Below, one piece after another: positions 52,500-61,430 of a stretch of DNA of 64,000 bases. The stretch is from positions 62,001-126,000 of the forward strand of contig NZ_CP073696.1 of the NCBI RefSeq assembly GCF_025264645.1, in the 5' to 3' direction. The translations under genes and the position numbers were made by a program. Source of the DNA: Edaphobacter lichenicola. Its GTDB lineage: Bacteria > Acidobacteriota > Terriglobia > Terriglobales > Acidobacteriaceae. The notes below the pieces were generated by a model that worked only from the letters and a program-made list of their open reading frames with translations, did no database searches and was not told the DNA's origin. Positions within the stretch are counted from its first letter, which is position 1, and each line of letters opens with the position of its first letter.

Positions 52500-54392
52500 A
52501 TGAGTAACATTCTTGAGACGATCAACTCTCCCGCCGATGTGAAGAAGCTGACGATTCCTGAACTTACGCTTCTGGCGGAGGAGATACGGGCGCGACTGAT
52601 TGTCGGAGTTTCGAAGACGGGCGGACATATCGGGCCGAATCTTGGCGTCGTCGAACTGACCCTGGCGATGCACTATGTGTTCGATACACCGACGGATAGT
52701 TTTGTCTTCGATGTGAGCCACCAGGCTTATGTGCATAAGCTGCTGACCGGGCGAGAGAAGTTGTTTCATACGATTCGGCAACCGGGTGGGCTGAATGGGT
52801 TTATGCTGCGCACGGAGAGCGAGCATGACAGCTACGGCGCGGGGCACGCTGGAACGGCGCTGAGCGCTGCGCTGGGGATGGCGGTAGCGCGGGATATGTC
52901 GGGCGGTAAGGAGCATATTGTCGCGCTGGCGGGTGATGCAGCGTTTACGAACGGGATCTCTTTTGAGGCGCTGAATAATATTGCCGCGCAGACGAAGCGC
53001 CTGATTGTTGTGTTGAACGACAATGCGTGGTCGATCGATAAAAACGTTGGTGCGATTGCGGAGTACTTCCACAAGATTGTGACGAACCCGACGGTTTCGA
53101 GCCTTCATGACAAGGCGGCTGATCTGTTGGAGCGGTTTGGTGGCAAGACGGCGCGGCATGTGGTGCGCAAGGCAGAAGAGGCCGCAAAGGGACTGATCGG
53201 GCCAGGAATGCTGTTTGAGGAGTTTGGGCTAAGCTACTTCGGGCCGCTTGATGGACATAATCTCCCGTTGCTGATTGAGACGTTCAAGTATCTGAAGCAG
53301 CAGAATCGGCCGGTTGTGCTGCATGCGATTACGCAGAAGGGCAGAGGCTTCCAGCCTGCGATTGAGAAACAGAAGAAGTTTCATGGGCTAGGGCCGTATG
53401 ACGCGCAGACGGGAGAGACAAAGGCTGCGGGGCAGAAGACCTACTCGGAGATATTTGCCGAGTCGTTGACCAAGCTGGCAACTGCGAACGACAAGGTGGT
53501 TGCGATTACGGCGGCGATGCCGAATGGGACTGCTCTCGATCTGTTCAGGCCGCATCATCCGAAGCGGTACTTTGACGTGGGGATTGCTGAAGAGCATGCG
53601 GTGATCTTTGCCGCTGGCATGGCGACGAAGGGATACAAGCCATTCTGTGCGATCTATTCGACGTTCCTGCAGCGGGCGTTCGATCAGATTGTGCACGATG
53701 TGTGTCTGCAGAATCTGCCGGTGGTGTTCTGCATGGACCGTGGCGGTCTGAGCGGTGATGATGGGCCGACGCACCATGGACTGTTCGATATCAGCTATCT
53801 GCGTAGCGTGCCGAATCTCATCCACATGGTGCCGAAGGATGAGGACGAACTGGCGGACATGATGTACACCGCGATGCTCCATGAAGGGCCTAGTGCGATT
53901 CGTTATCCGCGTGGGACCGGGCCTGGTGTTGCGGTGAAGGAACAGCCGGTCGCGCTTGAGATCGGAAAAGCTGAGGTGATTCGCGATGGGGCGGAGGTTG
54001 CGATCTTCGGACTGGGAGCGATGTTGCCAGAGGCGCAACGTCTCGCTGAACTGTTGCGGGGAGAGGGTTTTTCAGCGGCGGTGATCAATCCGCGATTTGC
54101 GAAGCCGGTGGACCGCGAATGCGTGGCTGACTTCGGCGGCCGATGTGGGCTGGTGGTGACGCTTGAGGATCATGTGCTGGCGGGTGGATTCGGTTCGGCA
54201 GTGATGGAGGCGCTGAACGATCTTGAGCTGCAGGTGCCGGTGGTGCGCGTGGGTTGGCCGGATGCGTTTATCGAGCATGGCAAGGTTGAGTCGCTGCGAG
54301 AGAAGTATGGTTTGACGGCAGAGGCTGCTCTTGAGAAGGCAAGACCTTATCTGGCGAAGATGATGGACCATGTGCTGGCAAAGCATTCCTGA
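52500..54392 (+). CDS. dxs: 1-deoxy-D-xylulose-5-phosphate synthase
   Basis: First step of the MEP isoprenoid pathway: condenses pyruvate and glyceraldehyde-3-phosphate, TPP-dependent. The 630 residues from ATG 52500 show GGHIGPNLGVVELTLAMHY, DVSHQAYVHKLLTGR, YGAGHAGTALSAALGMA, the TPP motif GDAAFTNGISFEALN with LNDNAWSIDKNVG, YFGPLDGHN, and GLSGDDGPTHHGLFDISYL in the pyrimidine domain. The motif is GDA rather than the usual GDG. Its length and other motifs are normal. It ends with a terminator. Confidence 0.96.
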   Translation: MSNILETINSPADVKKLTIPELTLLAEEIRARLIVGVSKTGGHIGPNLGVVELTLAMHYVFDTPTDSFVFDVSHQAYVHKLLTGREKLFHTIRQPGGLNGFMLRTESEHDSYGAGHAGTALSAALGMAVARDMSGGKEHIVALAGDAAFTNGISFEALNNIAAQTKRLIVVLNDNAWSIDKNVGAIAEYFHKIVTNPTVSSLHDKAADLLERFGGKTARHVVRKAEEAAKGLIGPGMLFEEFGLSYFGPLDGHNLPLLIETFKYLKQQNRPVVLHAITQKGRGFQPAIEKQKKFHGLGPYDAQTGETKAAGQKTYSEIFAESLTKLATANDKVVAITAAMPNGTALDLFRPHHPKRYFDVGIAEEHAVIFAAGMATKGYKPFCAIYSTFLQRAFDQIVHDVCLQNLPVVFCMDRGGLSGDDGPTHHGLFDISYLRSVPNLIHMVPKDEDELADMMYTAMLHEGPSAIRYPRGTGPGVAVKEQPVALEIGKAEVIRDGAEVAIFGLGAMLPEAQRLAELLRGEGFSAAVINPRFAKPVDRECVADFGGRCGLVVTLEDHVLAGGFGSAVMEALNDLELQVPVVRVGWPDAFIEHGKVESLREKYGLTAEAALEKARPYLAKMMDHVLAKHS

Positions 54393-54412
54393 GAGCTTTG
54401 AACGATGTGTGG

Positions 54413-54446
54413 AAAGGGGACCGCTGATGCGGTCTCCTTTTGGTTT
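54413..54446 (+). terminator. Terminator of dxs
   Basis: AAAGGGGACCGC/GCGGTCTCCTTT (54413-54424 with 54429-54440), one G-T pair, TGAT loop, then TTGGTTT. Confidence 0.85.
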
Positions 54447-54483
54447 AAGAAATTGCTATCAGATCCAGGTTTGAATTGGCGCA

Positions 54484-55023
54484 CTACGAACGTGGAGCCT
54501 GGCGAGACAGCAGTTCGTCCGTGCGCTTGTGGCGGTAGGCAAAGGTGCTGTGGAGCTGTCCTGTGACGAAGAGGTGGTTCGCTAGGTCGCCTAGTTTACC
54601 GAGAGGCAGTTCGTATTTGACTTCGTCGCGGAGCAAAGTTCCAGAGGTGTTGGTGCGAGTCTCCGAGCGAAGACTGTGGCAGTGGTGCCAGTAAGCAAAT
54701 GGGCCGCGGAGTTGATCGTCGCAGAAGTGATCGTTCCAGACGAACTCTGTGATTTCGGCTTCCCATGGGATTCGCATGGGAGCGTAGGGAAGGGGTTTGA
54801 AGCTGAGGGTGATGCGCGATCCTGCTCCAGCAATGACGCCTTCGATGCGAGAGGATGGAGCCGATCCGACTGGCGTTGGTGGAGCTGTAAAAACAGCCTC
54901 TTCGATACGAGCCTTCTGCCAGGGAGGCATGAGTCGCGGCAGATTTTCGGGGTTGGCGAAGAAGGCAAAGACGAGGTCGATTGAATAGGGAAGCCACTGT
55001 TCGGAGTGGTAGGTGTGGCGCAT
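54484..55023 (-). CDS. SRPBCC (START-like) ligand-binding protein
   Basis: A 179-residue single-domain protein with the helix-grip opening: SEQWLPYSIDLVFAFFANPE then NLPRLMPPWQ. The middle has RITLSFKPLPYAPMRIPWEA and FAYWHHCHSLR, and the closing helix is LANHLFVTGQLHSTFAYRHK. Similar cyclase/dehydrase-like proteins are common in bacteria. Ligand unknown. Confidence 0.85.
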   Translation of the reverse strand: MRHTYHSEQWLPYSIDLVFAFFANPENLPRLMPPWQKARIEEAVFTAPPTPVGSAPSSRIEGVIAGAGSRITLSFKPLPYAPMRIPWEAEITEFVWNDHFCDDQLRGPFAYWHHCHSLRSETRTNTSGTLLRDEVKYELPLGKLGDLANHLFVTGQLHSTFAYRHKRTDELLSRQAPRS

Positions 55024-55103
55024 GGCTGGCTTGGTTATAACGTGTTGTCAGAAAAACTACGAGCCTCGAGTCATTTGAGAGTTTCTGTTTGCTTGGTGCT
55101 ATG

Positions 55104-55132
55104 AAAAAAACGGCGCCTCGTGATGAGGCGCC
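55104..55132 (-). terminator. Terminator after the fasciclin gene
   Basis: GGCGCCTC/GAGGCGCC (55112-55119 with 55125-55132). On the minus strand it is followed by seven T (55110-55104). Confidence 0.92.
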
Positions 55133-55154
55133 AATGGCAATGCAGGAGGAACAC

Positions 55155-55709
55155 TTAGTTGGGCATGAGGACGGTGTCGATGACGTGGATGACACCGTTG
55201 GATTGGAAGACGTCTGCTGTGGTAACGGTAGCTGTTCCACCCTTGGCGTCCGTCAGAATGATCTTGCCGCCGGACGTGGTTGCGGTGAGGTCTTCTCCTT
55301 GTACGGTCTTGAGTGTGGCCTTACCGCCGCCCTTCTTGATCATCTTCTCGAGTTCTTTCGCACTGACTTTTCCGGAGACGACATGATAGGTGAGGATCTT
55401 GACGAGCGTGTCTTTGTTTTCGGGTTTGACGAGGGTTTCGACGGTGCCTGCGGGGAGTTTCGCGAAGGCGTCATCGGTTGGAGCAAAGACGGTAAAGGGT
55501 CCGGGGCCGTTGAGGGTATCGACCAGGCCGGCAGCTTTGACGGCAGCGACGAGGGTCTTGTGGATGGGTGAGTTGGCTGCGTTCTCGACGATGGTCTTGT
55601 TGGCGTACATAGCGGCGCCACCGACATCTGGATCTTTCTGGGCGTGAGCGCTCAGTGAGGTTACGGCCAGAGCGGCCACTGCAAGTACTGCGAGGAATGT
55701 CTTCTTCAT
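55155..55709 (-). CDS. Secreted fasciclin (FAS1)-domain protein
   Basis: A 184-residue protein with a signal peptide (about 1-24, LSAHAQ) and one FAS1 domain (about 45-183). H1 motif: FTVFAPTDDAFAKLPAGTV. H2 motif: KILTYHVVSGKVSAKEL. The ending VFQSNGVIHVIDTVLMP is typical. FAS1 proteins mediate adhesion or matrix contacts. AAGGA precedes ATG 55709. It is followed by a strong terminator. Upstream 55710-55974 shows no gene. Confidence 0.96.
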   Translation of the reverse strand: MKKTFLAVLAVAALAVTSLSAHAQKDPDVGGAAMYANKTIVENAANSPIHKTLVAAVKAAGLVDTLNGPGPFTVFAPTDDAFAKLPAGTVETLVKPENKDTLVKILTYHVVSGKVSAKELEKMIKKGGGKATLKTVQGEDLTATTSGGKIILTDAKGGTATVTTADVFQSNGVIHVIDTVLMPN

Positions 55710-55974
55710 TGTGGTTATCCTTTTTTGTTGTTTACGATTTCTAGAAGCTCGTTCCCTGCAGGGGCACTCATAAGCATCTACGTCCGCTCGCGCGAACTGG
55801 ATTCTGGTACATCTCCATGCTGCGCGCAAAAGATGATGGAGAATGGGAGCGCGGAGAGCTTGATTTCGTGAGCACAATTGTTCTGGGGTTGATGTTGATG
55901 CGGTAAAGAATCAGGTGCTACGGACGGGGCGTTGACAATTCCACGGAGTCACCGTCAACTGAAAGTCGGAGCTC

Positions 55975-56502
55975 ATGCAAAACGAATCGAGCATCAGTCG
56001 CGGGATGATACAGGCGCAAGAGGGCGAAGGCCACGCCAGCGGTAAGCGAGACCGCGGCCTGCTGCTGATCGGCCTGTTCAAACTGGCGAAGGCGATTTTT
56101 TTCTTTTGTATCGGCGCGGGAGCACTTCACCTGCTGCATAAAGATCTGGGAGACGAGATATTGCGGCTGGCTGTAAAGCTGAAGTTCGATCCGGAGAGCC
56201 GGTTTGTCGCACTGCTGCTCGACAAGGTCGATCTGATCGACGCGCACCGGCTAAGACAGATCAGCGTTGCGACGTTTGGTTATTCGGCACTGGCTCTTAC
56301 GGAAGGTGTTGGACTGCTGATGGAGAAGGTCTGGGCAGAGTATCTGACTCTGGTGTTGACCGTCTCGTTTTTGCCGTGGGAGCTGTATGAGCTGGTGCGT
56401 CGCCCGGATTGGTTCCGATTGAGCCTGCTGTTGATCAATCTGGCGGTGCTGGCTTACCTGATCTGGCTGCTTCGGCGGAAGAGACTACTGGGCGGGAGCT
56501 AG
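55975..56502 (+). CDS. DUF2127-family membrane protein
   Basis: A 175-residue membrane protein with helices at about 29-48 (LLLIGLFKLAKAIFFFCIGA), 97-115, 120-140 and 149-168. RGLLLIGLFKLAKA and AYLIWLLRRKR at the end fit the DUF2127 pattern. Function unknown. Its N-terminus is polar and Gly-rich. A start near 56005 (ATG, MIQAQEGEG) is an alternative. Confidence 0.8.
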   Translation: MQNESSISRGMIQAQEGEGHASGKRDRGLLLIGLFKLAKAIFFFCIGAGALHLLHKDLGDEILRLAVKLKFDPESRFVALLLDKVDLIDAHRLRQISVATFGYSALALTEGVGLLMEKVWAEYLTLVLTVSFLPWELYELVRRPDWFRLSLLLINLAVLAYLIWLLRRKRLLGGS

Positions 56503-56826
56503 TACTTTCGCTTTTATTTCGCTTTACCAGATGGTTTCTGGGCTTGCAAGTGACTCGGAAGCTATGAACCACGGAAGCTAACACTGCCTGTAGTGGTTGT
56601 CGTTCTAGGTTGCCCAAGAGGCTGAGTTATCCACATCCCGATACGGGAAATACACAGAAGTTGCACAAATTAACCCTTTACAGGGTGGGGAGGCTCGGCG
56701 ATGCTGGTGGAGCGAAGTAGAAGATTTTGGAGTTTGGTGGATCAAACTAGATTCCTTGCAAGCAAAATTCTACGACGCGAAGTGATTTTGGACCGGATTT
56801 GAGTTGGGCAAGGTATCGAGGTCGTT
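56503..56826. other. 324-base region upstream of the dcw cluster
   Basis: No gene. Contains a consensus DnaA box (56627-56635), two small hairpins (CCCG-ATA-CGGG and CCCT-TTAC-AGGG at about 56637-56690), and an imperfect inverted repeat GTAGAAGATTTTG (56717-56729) with CAAAATTCTAC (56763-56773). MraZ-type repeat boxes could not be identified with certainty. Confidence 0.55.
56627..56635 (+). promoter_or_regulatory. DnaA box
   Basis: TTATCCACA exactly matches the high-affinity DnaA box. It lies 192 bases before mraZ. Only one is present, so this is more likely a regulatory site than an origin. Confidence 0.5.
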
Positions 56827-57288
56827 ATGTTTCGGGGAAATCACCCAACACGGGTTGACGAGAAGGGGAGACTAAAACTCCCTGCCGAGTTCAAGCGCCG
56901 TGTGGATGAGCTGTACGGACCCCAGTTCTACATAACGAGCATGGATGGGAAGCGGGCGCAGGTTTATCCGCTGAAGGAGTGGGAGCAGATCGAGGCGTCG
57001 CTGTCGAAGATGTCCCCGATGGATCCGGTTCGGAAGAAGTTCCAGGATGTAACGAACTTCTATGGGCAGATGGCTGAGATGGACGCACAGGGCCGGGTGC
57101 TGATTCCGCAGAAGCTGCGGGAGTTGGCGAAGGTTACGGGCGAGGTCAATGTTCTGGGGTCGCAGACGTTGTTGGAAGTGGTGAATGCAGAGCTGTTCGA
57201 TGCCGAGATGAAGAAGGCCAGTGGAGCGGTTGAGCTGACGGATGCGGATCTGATGGCATTCGCAGACAAGACGAAGGCAGTTGCTTAG
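56827..57288 (+). CDS. mraZ: Transcriptional regulator MraZ
   Basis: First gene of the division and cell wall cluster. Encodes a 153-residue protein with two SpoVT/AbrB-like halves: FRGNHPTRVDEKGRLKLPAE at about 2-21 and QMAEMDAQGRVLIPQKLRE at about 79-97. MraZ usually represses its own operon. GAGG precedes the ATG at five bases. Confidence 0.97.
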   Translation: MFRGNHPTRVDEKGRLKLPAEFKRRVDELYGPQFYITSMDGKRAQVYPLKEWEQIEASLSKMSPMDPVRKKFQDVTNFYGQMAEMDAQGRVLIPQKLRELAKVTGEVNVLGSQTLLEVVNAELFDAEMKKASGAVELTDADLMAFADKTKAVA

Positions 57289-57334
57289 CAGGTGCAAGGT
57301 GGCCCCCAGGGGCAGCACAGAAGGCGGGTGAACG

Positions 57335-58228
57335 ATGAAGAGTCCGCAACATGTGCCGGTTCTTTTAGAAGAAGTTTTGGAGTATTTGAATGTGCGGCCG
57401 GGCGGCGTGGTGGTTGACGCGACGCTGGGTCTGGCGGGGCACTCTTCGGAGATTGCGAAGAGGCTGGGCGGCAAAGGTAAGTTGATTGGCTTTGACCGCG
57501 ACCCGGAGGCGATGGAAAAGGCTAAAGCAAGGCTTGAGGTTTTGCGGGCTGAGCTTGGAGACGAGATGCCGGAGGTGGTATTTGAGCCGAGGGCGTTTTC
57601 GGAGGCTTCGAGCCTGATTGAGCCGGGGAGCCTGGATGGATTGCTTGCTGATTTTGGCGTGAGCAGCCTGCAGCTGGACGAGGCGCACAGAGGATTTAGT
57701 TTTCGGACGGATGGCCCGTTAGATATGCGGATGGATACGCGCAGCGGGGAGACGGCCGAGCAAGTGGTAAATCAGGAAGACGAAAACGAACTCGCCGACC
57801 TGATTTACGAATTCGGAGAGGAAAGGAGGTCGCGGAGAATCGCCAGAGCCATTGTTAGGGCCCGGCCGATTACGACTACAGCAGAATTGGCTCGAATCGT
57901 ATCGGCCGAGGCCCCACCAATGAAAGGCGAGAAGATTCATCCCGCTACTAGAACCTTTCAGGCACTTCGAATTCGCGTGAATAACGAGTTGGGAGAGATT
58001 CAATCGCTGCTGAAGAGCGCGGGGTCTCTGTTGAAGCCGGGAGGAAGGCTGGTGCTGATCAGCTTCCACTCTTTGGAGGACCGGCTGGTGAAGGATGCGT
58101 TCAAGGCGGCAAAGAACGCGAAGGTGTTTGAGGTTTTGACGAAGAAGCCGGTGGTAGCGGCAGAGCAGGAACAGATGAGAAATCCGCGGTCGCGTAGTGC
58201 AAAGATGCGGGCTGCAGAAAAAGTTTAG
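57335..58228 (+). CDS. rsmH: 16S rRNA (cytosine-1402-N4)-methyltransferase RsmH
   Basis: A 297-residue methyltransferase. Motifs: HVPVLLEEVLEYLNVRPGGV, VDATLGLAGHSSEI (SAM), DGLLADFGVSSLQLDEAHRG, FSFRTDGPLDMRMD, FQALRIRVNNEL and RLVLISFHSLEDRLVK. It follows mraZ by 46 bases in the usual order. Downstream is a 202-base structured gap before ftsL. Confidence 0.97.
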   Translation: MKSPQHVPVLLEEVLEYLNVRPGGVVVDATLGLAGHSSEIAKRLGGKGKLIGFDRDPEAMEKAKARLEVLRAELGDEMPEVVFEPRAFSEASSLIEPGSLDGLLADFGVSSLQLDEAHRGFSFRTDGPLDMRMDTRSGETAEQVVNQEDENELADLIYEFGEERRSRRIARAIVRARPITTTAELARIVSAEAPPMKGEKIHPATRTFQALRIRVNNELGEIQSLLKSAGSLLKPGGRLVLISFHSLEDRLVKDAFKAAKNAKVFEVLTKKPVVAAEQEQMRNPRSRSAKMRAAEKV

Positions 58229-58236
58229 GTACAAGC

Positions 58237-58377
58237 TTCTCTGTTGCACTGAAAATGGTGCAATCTATATAGACAGAGAAAACATGTGATCGGGCCGGGG
58301 TTGTCCCACCTTCTTTCAGGCGAAAGACAACTCAGTACGACAAAGTCCCTTCCTCCAATAGCGATCCCGGCCCGGTT
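58237..58377 (+). ncRNA. Structured leader between rsmH and ftsL, unknown
   Basis: Two strong inverted repeats. First: TTCTCTGT/ACAGAGAA (58237-58244 with 58273-58280), enclosing TGCAC/GTGCA. Second: CGGGCCGGG/CCCGGCCCG (58291-58299 with 58366-58374), extendable with wobble pairs. Inside it are GTTGTC/GACAAC (58300-58305 with 58326-58331) and CTTTC/GAAAG (58313-58317 with 58322-58326, sharing one G). There are no T-runs, so it is not a simple terminator. I do not recognise it as a known RNA family. Confidence 0.45.
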
Positions 58378-58430
58378 CGTACGTTTTGGAGAGTGGCAAA
58401 GATTAGAACGACAAGTGAGTGAGGTACACG

Positions 58431-58952
58431 ATGGCAGCTTCGGCGATAGCAGGACGACAGATGGAGATGATGGGTTCGCGGGCGCAGAGCCGTGCGGAGT
58501 CGTTGACTGCGCGCAATCGTGAACTCTATGAGGCGCAGCGGCGTGCGCGGCGTGGACCGACTCCTGAGGTTTTCTTTACCAAGCATATCGACAACAGCCG
58601 CATCGTGAAGGCGGATGATCCAGAGCGCCGGCGAGAGATGCGGACGTTCACCTCGGTGATGAGCGTGTTGTTTGTGCTAGTGATGACTTATGTGTGGCAG
58701 CATTTTTCTGCGATCGAGATTGGTTATCACGTTGAGGCCCAGAAGATGCAGGTTGAACAACTGCGCGAGGAGAACCGGCAGCTTCGGCTCTCTGAAGCTC
58801 AGTTGACTGATCCGGGCCGGATCGACAAGCTTGCCAAGCAGCTTGGGCTGGCGGAGCCGCAACCTGGGCAGGTGGTGCGGCCGGAGGGTGGAGATCCAAA
58901 CGCTCCAGTGTTGGCGCAGGCGAATGCTCCTGCGATGCAGATCGTGCAGTAG
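58431..58952 (+). CDS. ftsL: Cell-division protein FtsL-like
   Basis: A 173-residue bitopic membrane protein between rsmH and the PBP, the usual ftsL position. A charged cytoplasmic head of about 75 residues precedes a membrane helix at about 76-95 (TSVMSVLFVLVMTYVW), then a short coiled coil (about 100-130, EAQKMQVEQLREENRQLRLS) and the conserved DPGRIDKLAKQLGL. A Pro/Ala-rich tail ends it. ATG 58431 follows GAGG at good spacing. Confidence 0.85.
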   Translation: MAASAIAGRQMEMMGSRAQSRAESLTARNRELYEAQRRARRGPTPEVFFTKHIDNSRIVKADDPERRREMRTFTSVMSVLFVLVMTYVWQHFSAIEIGYHVEAQKMQVEQLREENRQLRLSEAQLTDPGRIDKLAKQLGLAEPQPGQVVRPEGGDPNAPVLAQANAPAMQIVQ

Positions 58953-59050
58953 GTTTGTTAGGCCGGGAAACATCGGAAGGTCTTCGAATTTGCTGAGGTG
59001 TTAGACGAAGAGGCCAGTGACGTACGACTAAACGAAGAAGCAGGGATGGA

Positions 59051-61387
59051 ATGAACAAAGCGCCACGGCAGACGTTGACCGCTCCGATACGGAGGATCCG
59101 TTTTGCGTACGTGGCGCTGTTTTTTTGTTGCTGGACGTCGCTGATTGCTCTACGGCTCGGGTGGTTGCAGGTCGTGCGGCACGGAGATTTTGTGCACCGC
59201 GCCGCGCTGCAGCAGCAGAGGACATTTGAGGTCGCTCCGCGACGGGGCATGTTGTATGACCGGAATCTTCGCGAGCTTGCGGTGACGGTGCAGGTGGACA
59301 GCGTGTATGCGGTGCCGTCGGAGTTGGGAGACAATCGCGCGAGTGCGGCGGAGATACTTGCGGAGATCGTTCATGCCGATTCGCGGGATAACTTTACGTC
59401 GCAGCAGCAGATGCTGGCGCGGTTCAATGCTTCGAGAAACTTTGCGTGGGTGGCGCGGAAGGTTGATCCGGAGATCGCTGATCGCCTGCGGGAGTTGAAT
59501 CTGAAGGGGGTCTATTTTCAGAAGGAGTTCAAGCGGTTCTATCCGAATAATGATTTGGCGGCGCAGGTGCTTGGGTATGTGGGCACCGACGATGTGGGGC
59601 TGGGAGGATTGGAGAGGCAGTTCGACGAAGACATGCATGGCGAGCCTGGGCATATGCTGACGGCGCTCGATGCGAAGCGGCACGTGCTGGGTAGCGAAGA
59701 GAGCCAGCCGATGCCAGGTGAGAACCTTGTGCTGTCGATCGACGCGAACATTCAGTACATGGCGGAGCGGGCGCTGGATGCTCAGATGCTGAAGACGAAG
59801 GCGCTGCACGGCACGGTGGTGGTGCAGGATCCGCACACGGGACAGATTCTGGCGCTAGCGATTTCACCGCGGTTCAACCCAAACGACCAGAAGCACATGG
59901 ATTCAAGCGTGTTGCAGAACCTGGCGGTGAGCGATGTGTATGAGCCGGGGTCAACGTTCAAGCTGGTGACGTATTCGGCGGCGCTGGATGGTGCGGGTGT
60001 GCAGCCGACGGACTTGGTGGACTGTCAGAACGGGGCGATGACGATGTATGGCCGTACGCTGCACGACGACCACAGCGACCACTTTGGCGTTGTTACAGTG
60101 CAATATGCGTTGGAGCACTCGAGCGATGTGGGCGCGGCAAAGATGGCGCTGAAGCTGGGGCCGAACAAGTTTTACAGCTACATGCGCGGGTTTGGATTTG
60201 GGGACCGGTCGGGGATTGAACTGCCGAGCGAGACGCGTGGTCTGCTGCGGGCGCCGAAGAAGTGGGGAGCGACGAGCATTCTGTCGATGGCGATTGGGCA
60301 GGAGGTCGGCGTGACGCCGGTACAACTGGTGACAATGGTGAGTGCGCTCGCCAATGGCGGGGTGTATATGCCGCCGCATGTGCTGTTGCAGTCGACCGAT
60401 GAGATGAAGGGGGATGCTAGGTTGAAACCCGCGGCGTTTCGGCCATCGAATCAGTTGCCATCGACGCTGCCGGATGGAGCGCACCGGGTGATCTCGGAGA
60501 TGACTTCGGCGAAGATGCGGATGATGATGCAGGGGATCGTGACCGAGGGTACGGGTAAGCTGGCGGCGTTGAACGGATATAGCTCCGCGGGCAAGACGGG
60601 GACTGCACAGAAGATTGATGTGGCGACGCACACGTACTCGCACACGAAGTTGGTGGCGAGTTTTGCGGGCTTTGCGCCGGTGAGCAATCCGGCGATCTCG
60701 ATTGCGGTCGTGATCGACACGCCGACGGCTGGTGGGGAAGCGGCGCACTATGGTGGAGCGGCGAGTGCGCCGGTGTTCGCGGATGTTGCGCAGCAGGTGC
60801 TGGAGTACCTGGGAGTGCCGCACGATCAGCCACTGAAGACGAAGAAGGAGTTGCAGATCGCGCAGAAGGACGCTGTCGATGACTCTCCTGCCGATAGCAC
60901 GGCGGACCTCAGCGCGATGTTTGACGATGTAAATAATTTGCCAGCGGATGATCCGTTGCGCTCGCCTGCGAATGCGGCCGCGGATGTTGCAGCGAATGAG
61001 AAGCCTATCGTCGTTCCGCCGACGAAGGCTCCGAGCAAGACCTCAGGGATTGTAAGTCTGCTGCCAGCGAAGGTGTTGGCGGCATTCCAGGCGAACGGCG
61101 GAACGAGTTCGACCTCGGGGAATGAAGGGGCTTCGGCACGATTGGCCCCCACTAAGGTTGTGCCTGCGGTCTCGGTGAAGGACAAAGGCTCTGTTGTGGT
61201 GGACGCAGGGCTGCGAGTGCCGGTGCCCTCTTTTGAGGGAGTGGGGCTGAGGGGCGTTGTAGAGCGTGCGGATACCGTGGGTCTGCGGGTGCAGGCGGTG
61301 GGAAGTGGATTGGCTCGTGAACAGGTGCCTGCGGCTGGAACGATGGTTCCTGCGGGAACCGAGGTCATTGTGCGGTTCAGTCGATAG
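59051..61387 (+). CDS. ftsI: Peptidoglycan transpeptidase FtsI/PBP (class B) with PASTA domain
   Basis: A septal transpeptidase of 778 residues. Membrane helix about 18-40, dimerisation part about 55-230 (EVAPRRGMLYDRN), transpeptidase about 260-600 with SxxK in YEPGSTFKLVTY, SxD in ALEHSSDVGAAK and KTG in AGKTGTAQKID. A linker rich in Ala/Asp/Thr spans about 600-705. One C-terminal PASTA module (about 712-778, LRVPVPSFEGVGLRG) follows. PASTA modules are typical of Gram-positive and some other PBPs. It sits between ftsL and murE. Confidence 0.95.
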   Translation: MNKAPRQTLTAPIRRIRFAYVALFFCCWTSLIALRLGWLQVVRHGDFVHRAALQQQRTFEVAPRRGMLYDRNLRELAVTVQVDSVYAVPSELGDNRASAAEILAEIVHADSRDNFTSQQQMLARFNASRNFAWVARKVDPEIADRLRELNLKGVYFQKEFKRFYPNNDLAAQVLGYVGTDDVGLGGLERQFDEDMHGEPGHMLTALDAKRHVLGSEESQPMPGENLVLSIDANIQYMAERALDAQMLKTKALHGTVVVQDPHTGQILALAISPRFNPNDQKHMDSSVLQNLAVSDVYEPGSTFKLVTYSAALDGAGVQPTDLVDCQNGAMTMYGRTLHDDHSDHFGVVTVQYALEHSSDVGAAKMALKLGPNKFYSYMRGFGFGDRSGIELPSETRGLLRAPKKWGATSILSMAIGQEVGVTPVQLVTMVSALANGGVYMPPHVLLQSTDEMKGDARLKPAAFRPSNQLPSTLPDGAHRVISEMTSAKMRMMMQGIVTEGTGKLAALNGYSSAGKTGTAQKIDVATHTYSHTKLVASFAGFAPVSNPAISIAVVIDTPTAGGEAAHYGGAASAPVFADVAQQVLEYLGVPHDQPLKTKKELQIAQKDAVDDSPADSTADLSAMFDDVNNLPADDPLRSPANAAADVAANEKPIVVPPTKAPSKTSGIVSLLPAKVLAAFQANGGTSSTSGNEGASARLAPTKVVPAVSVKDKGSVVVDAGLRVPVPSFEGVGLRGVVERADTVGLRVQAVGSGLAREQVPAAGTMVPAGTEVIVRFSR

Positions 61388-61430
61388 TTTTGTACTGCAA
61401 GGTGTTGCTTCTGTCAGCTAGCATCCATAT

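Noticed and set aside
56627-56635. Replication origin near mraZ
   Set aside because: Only one DnaA box, no A/T-rich unwinding region or dnaA/dnaN genes nearby.
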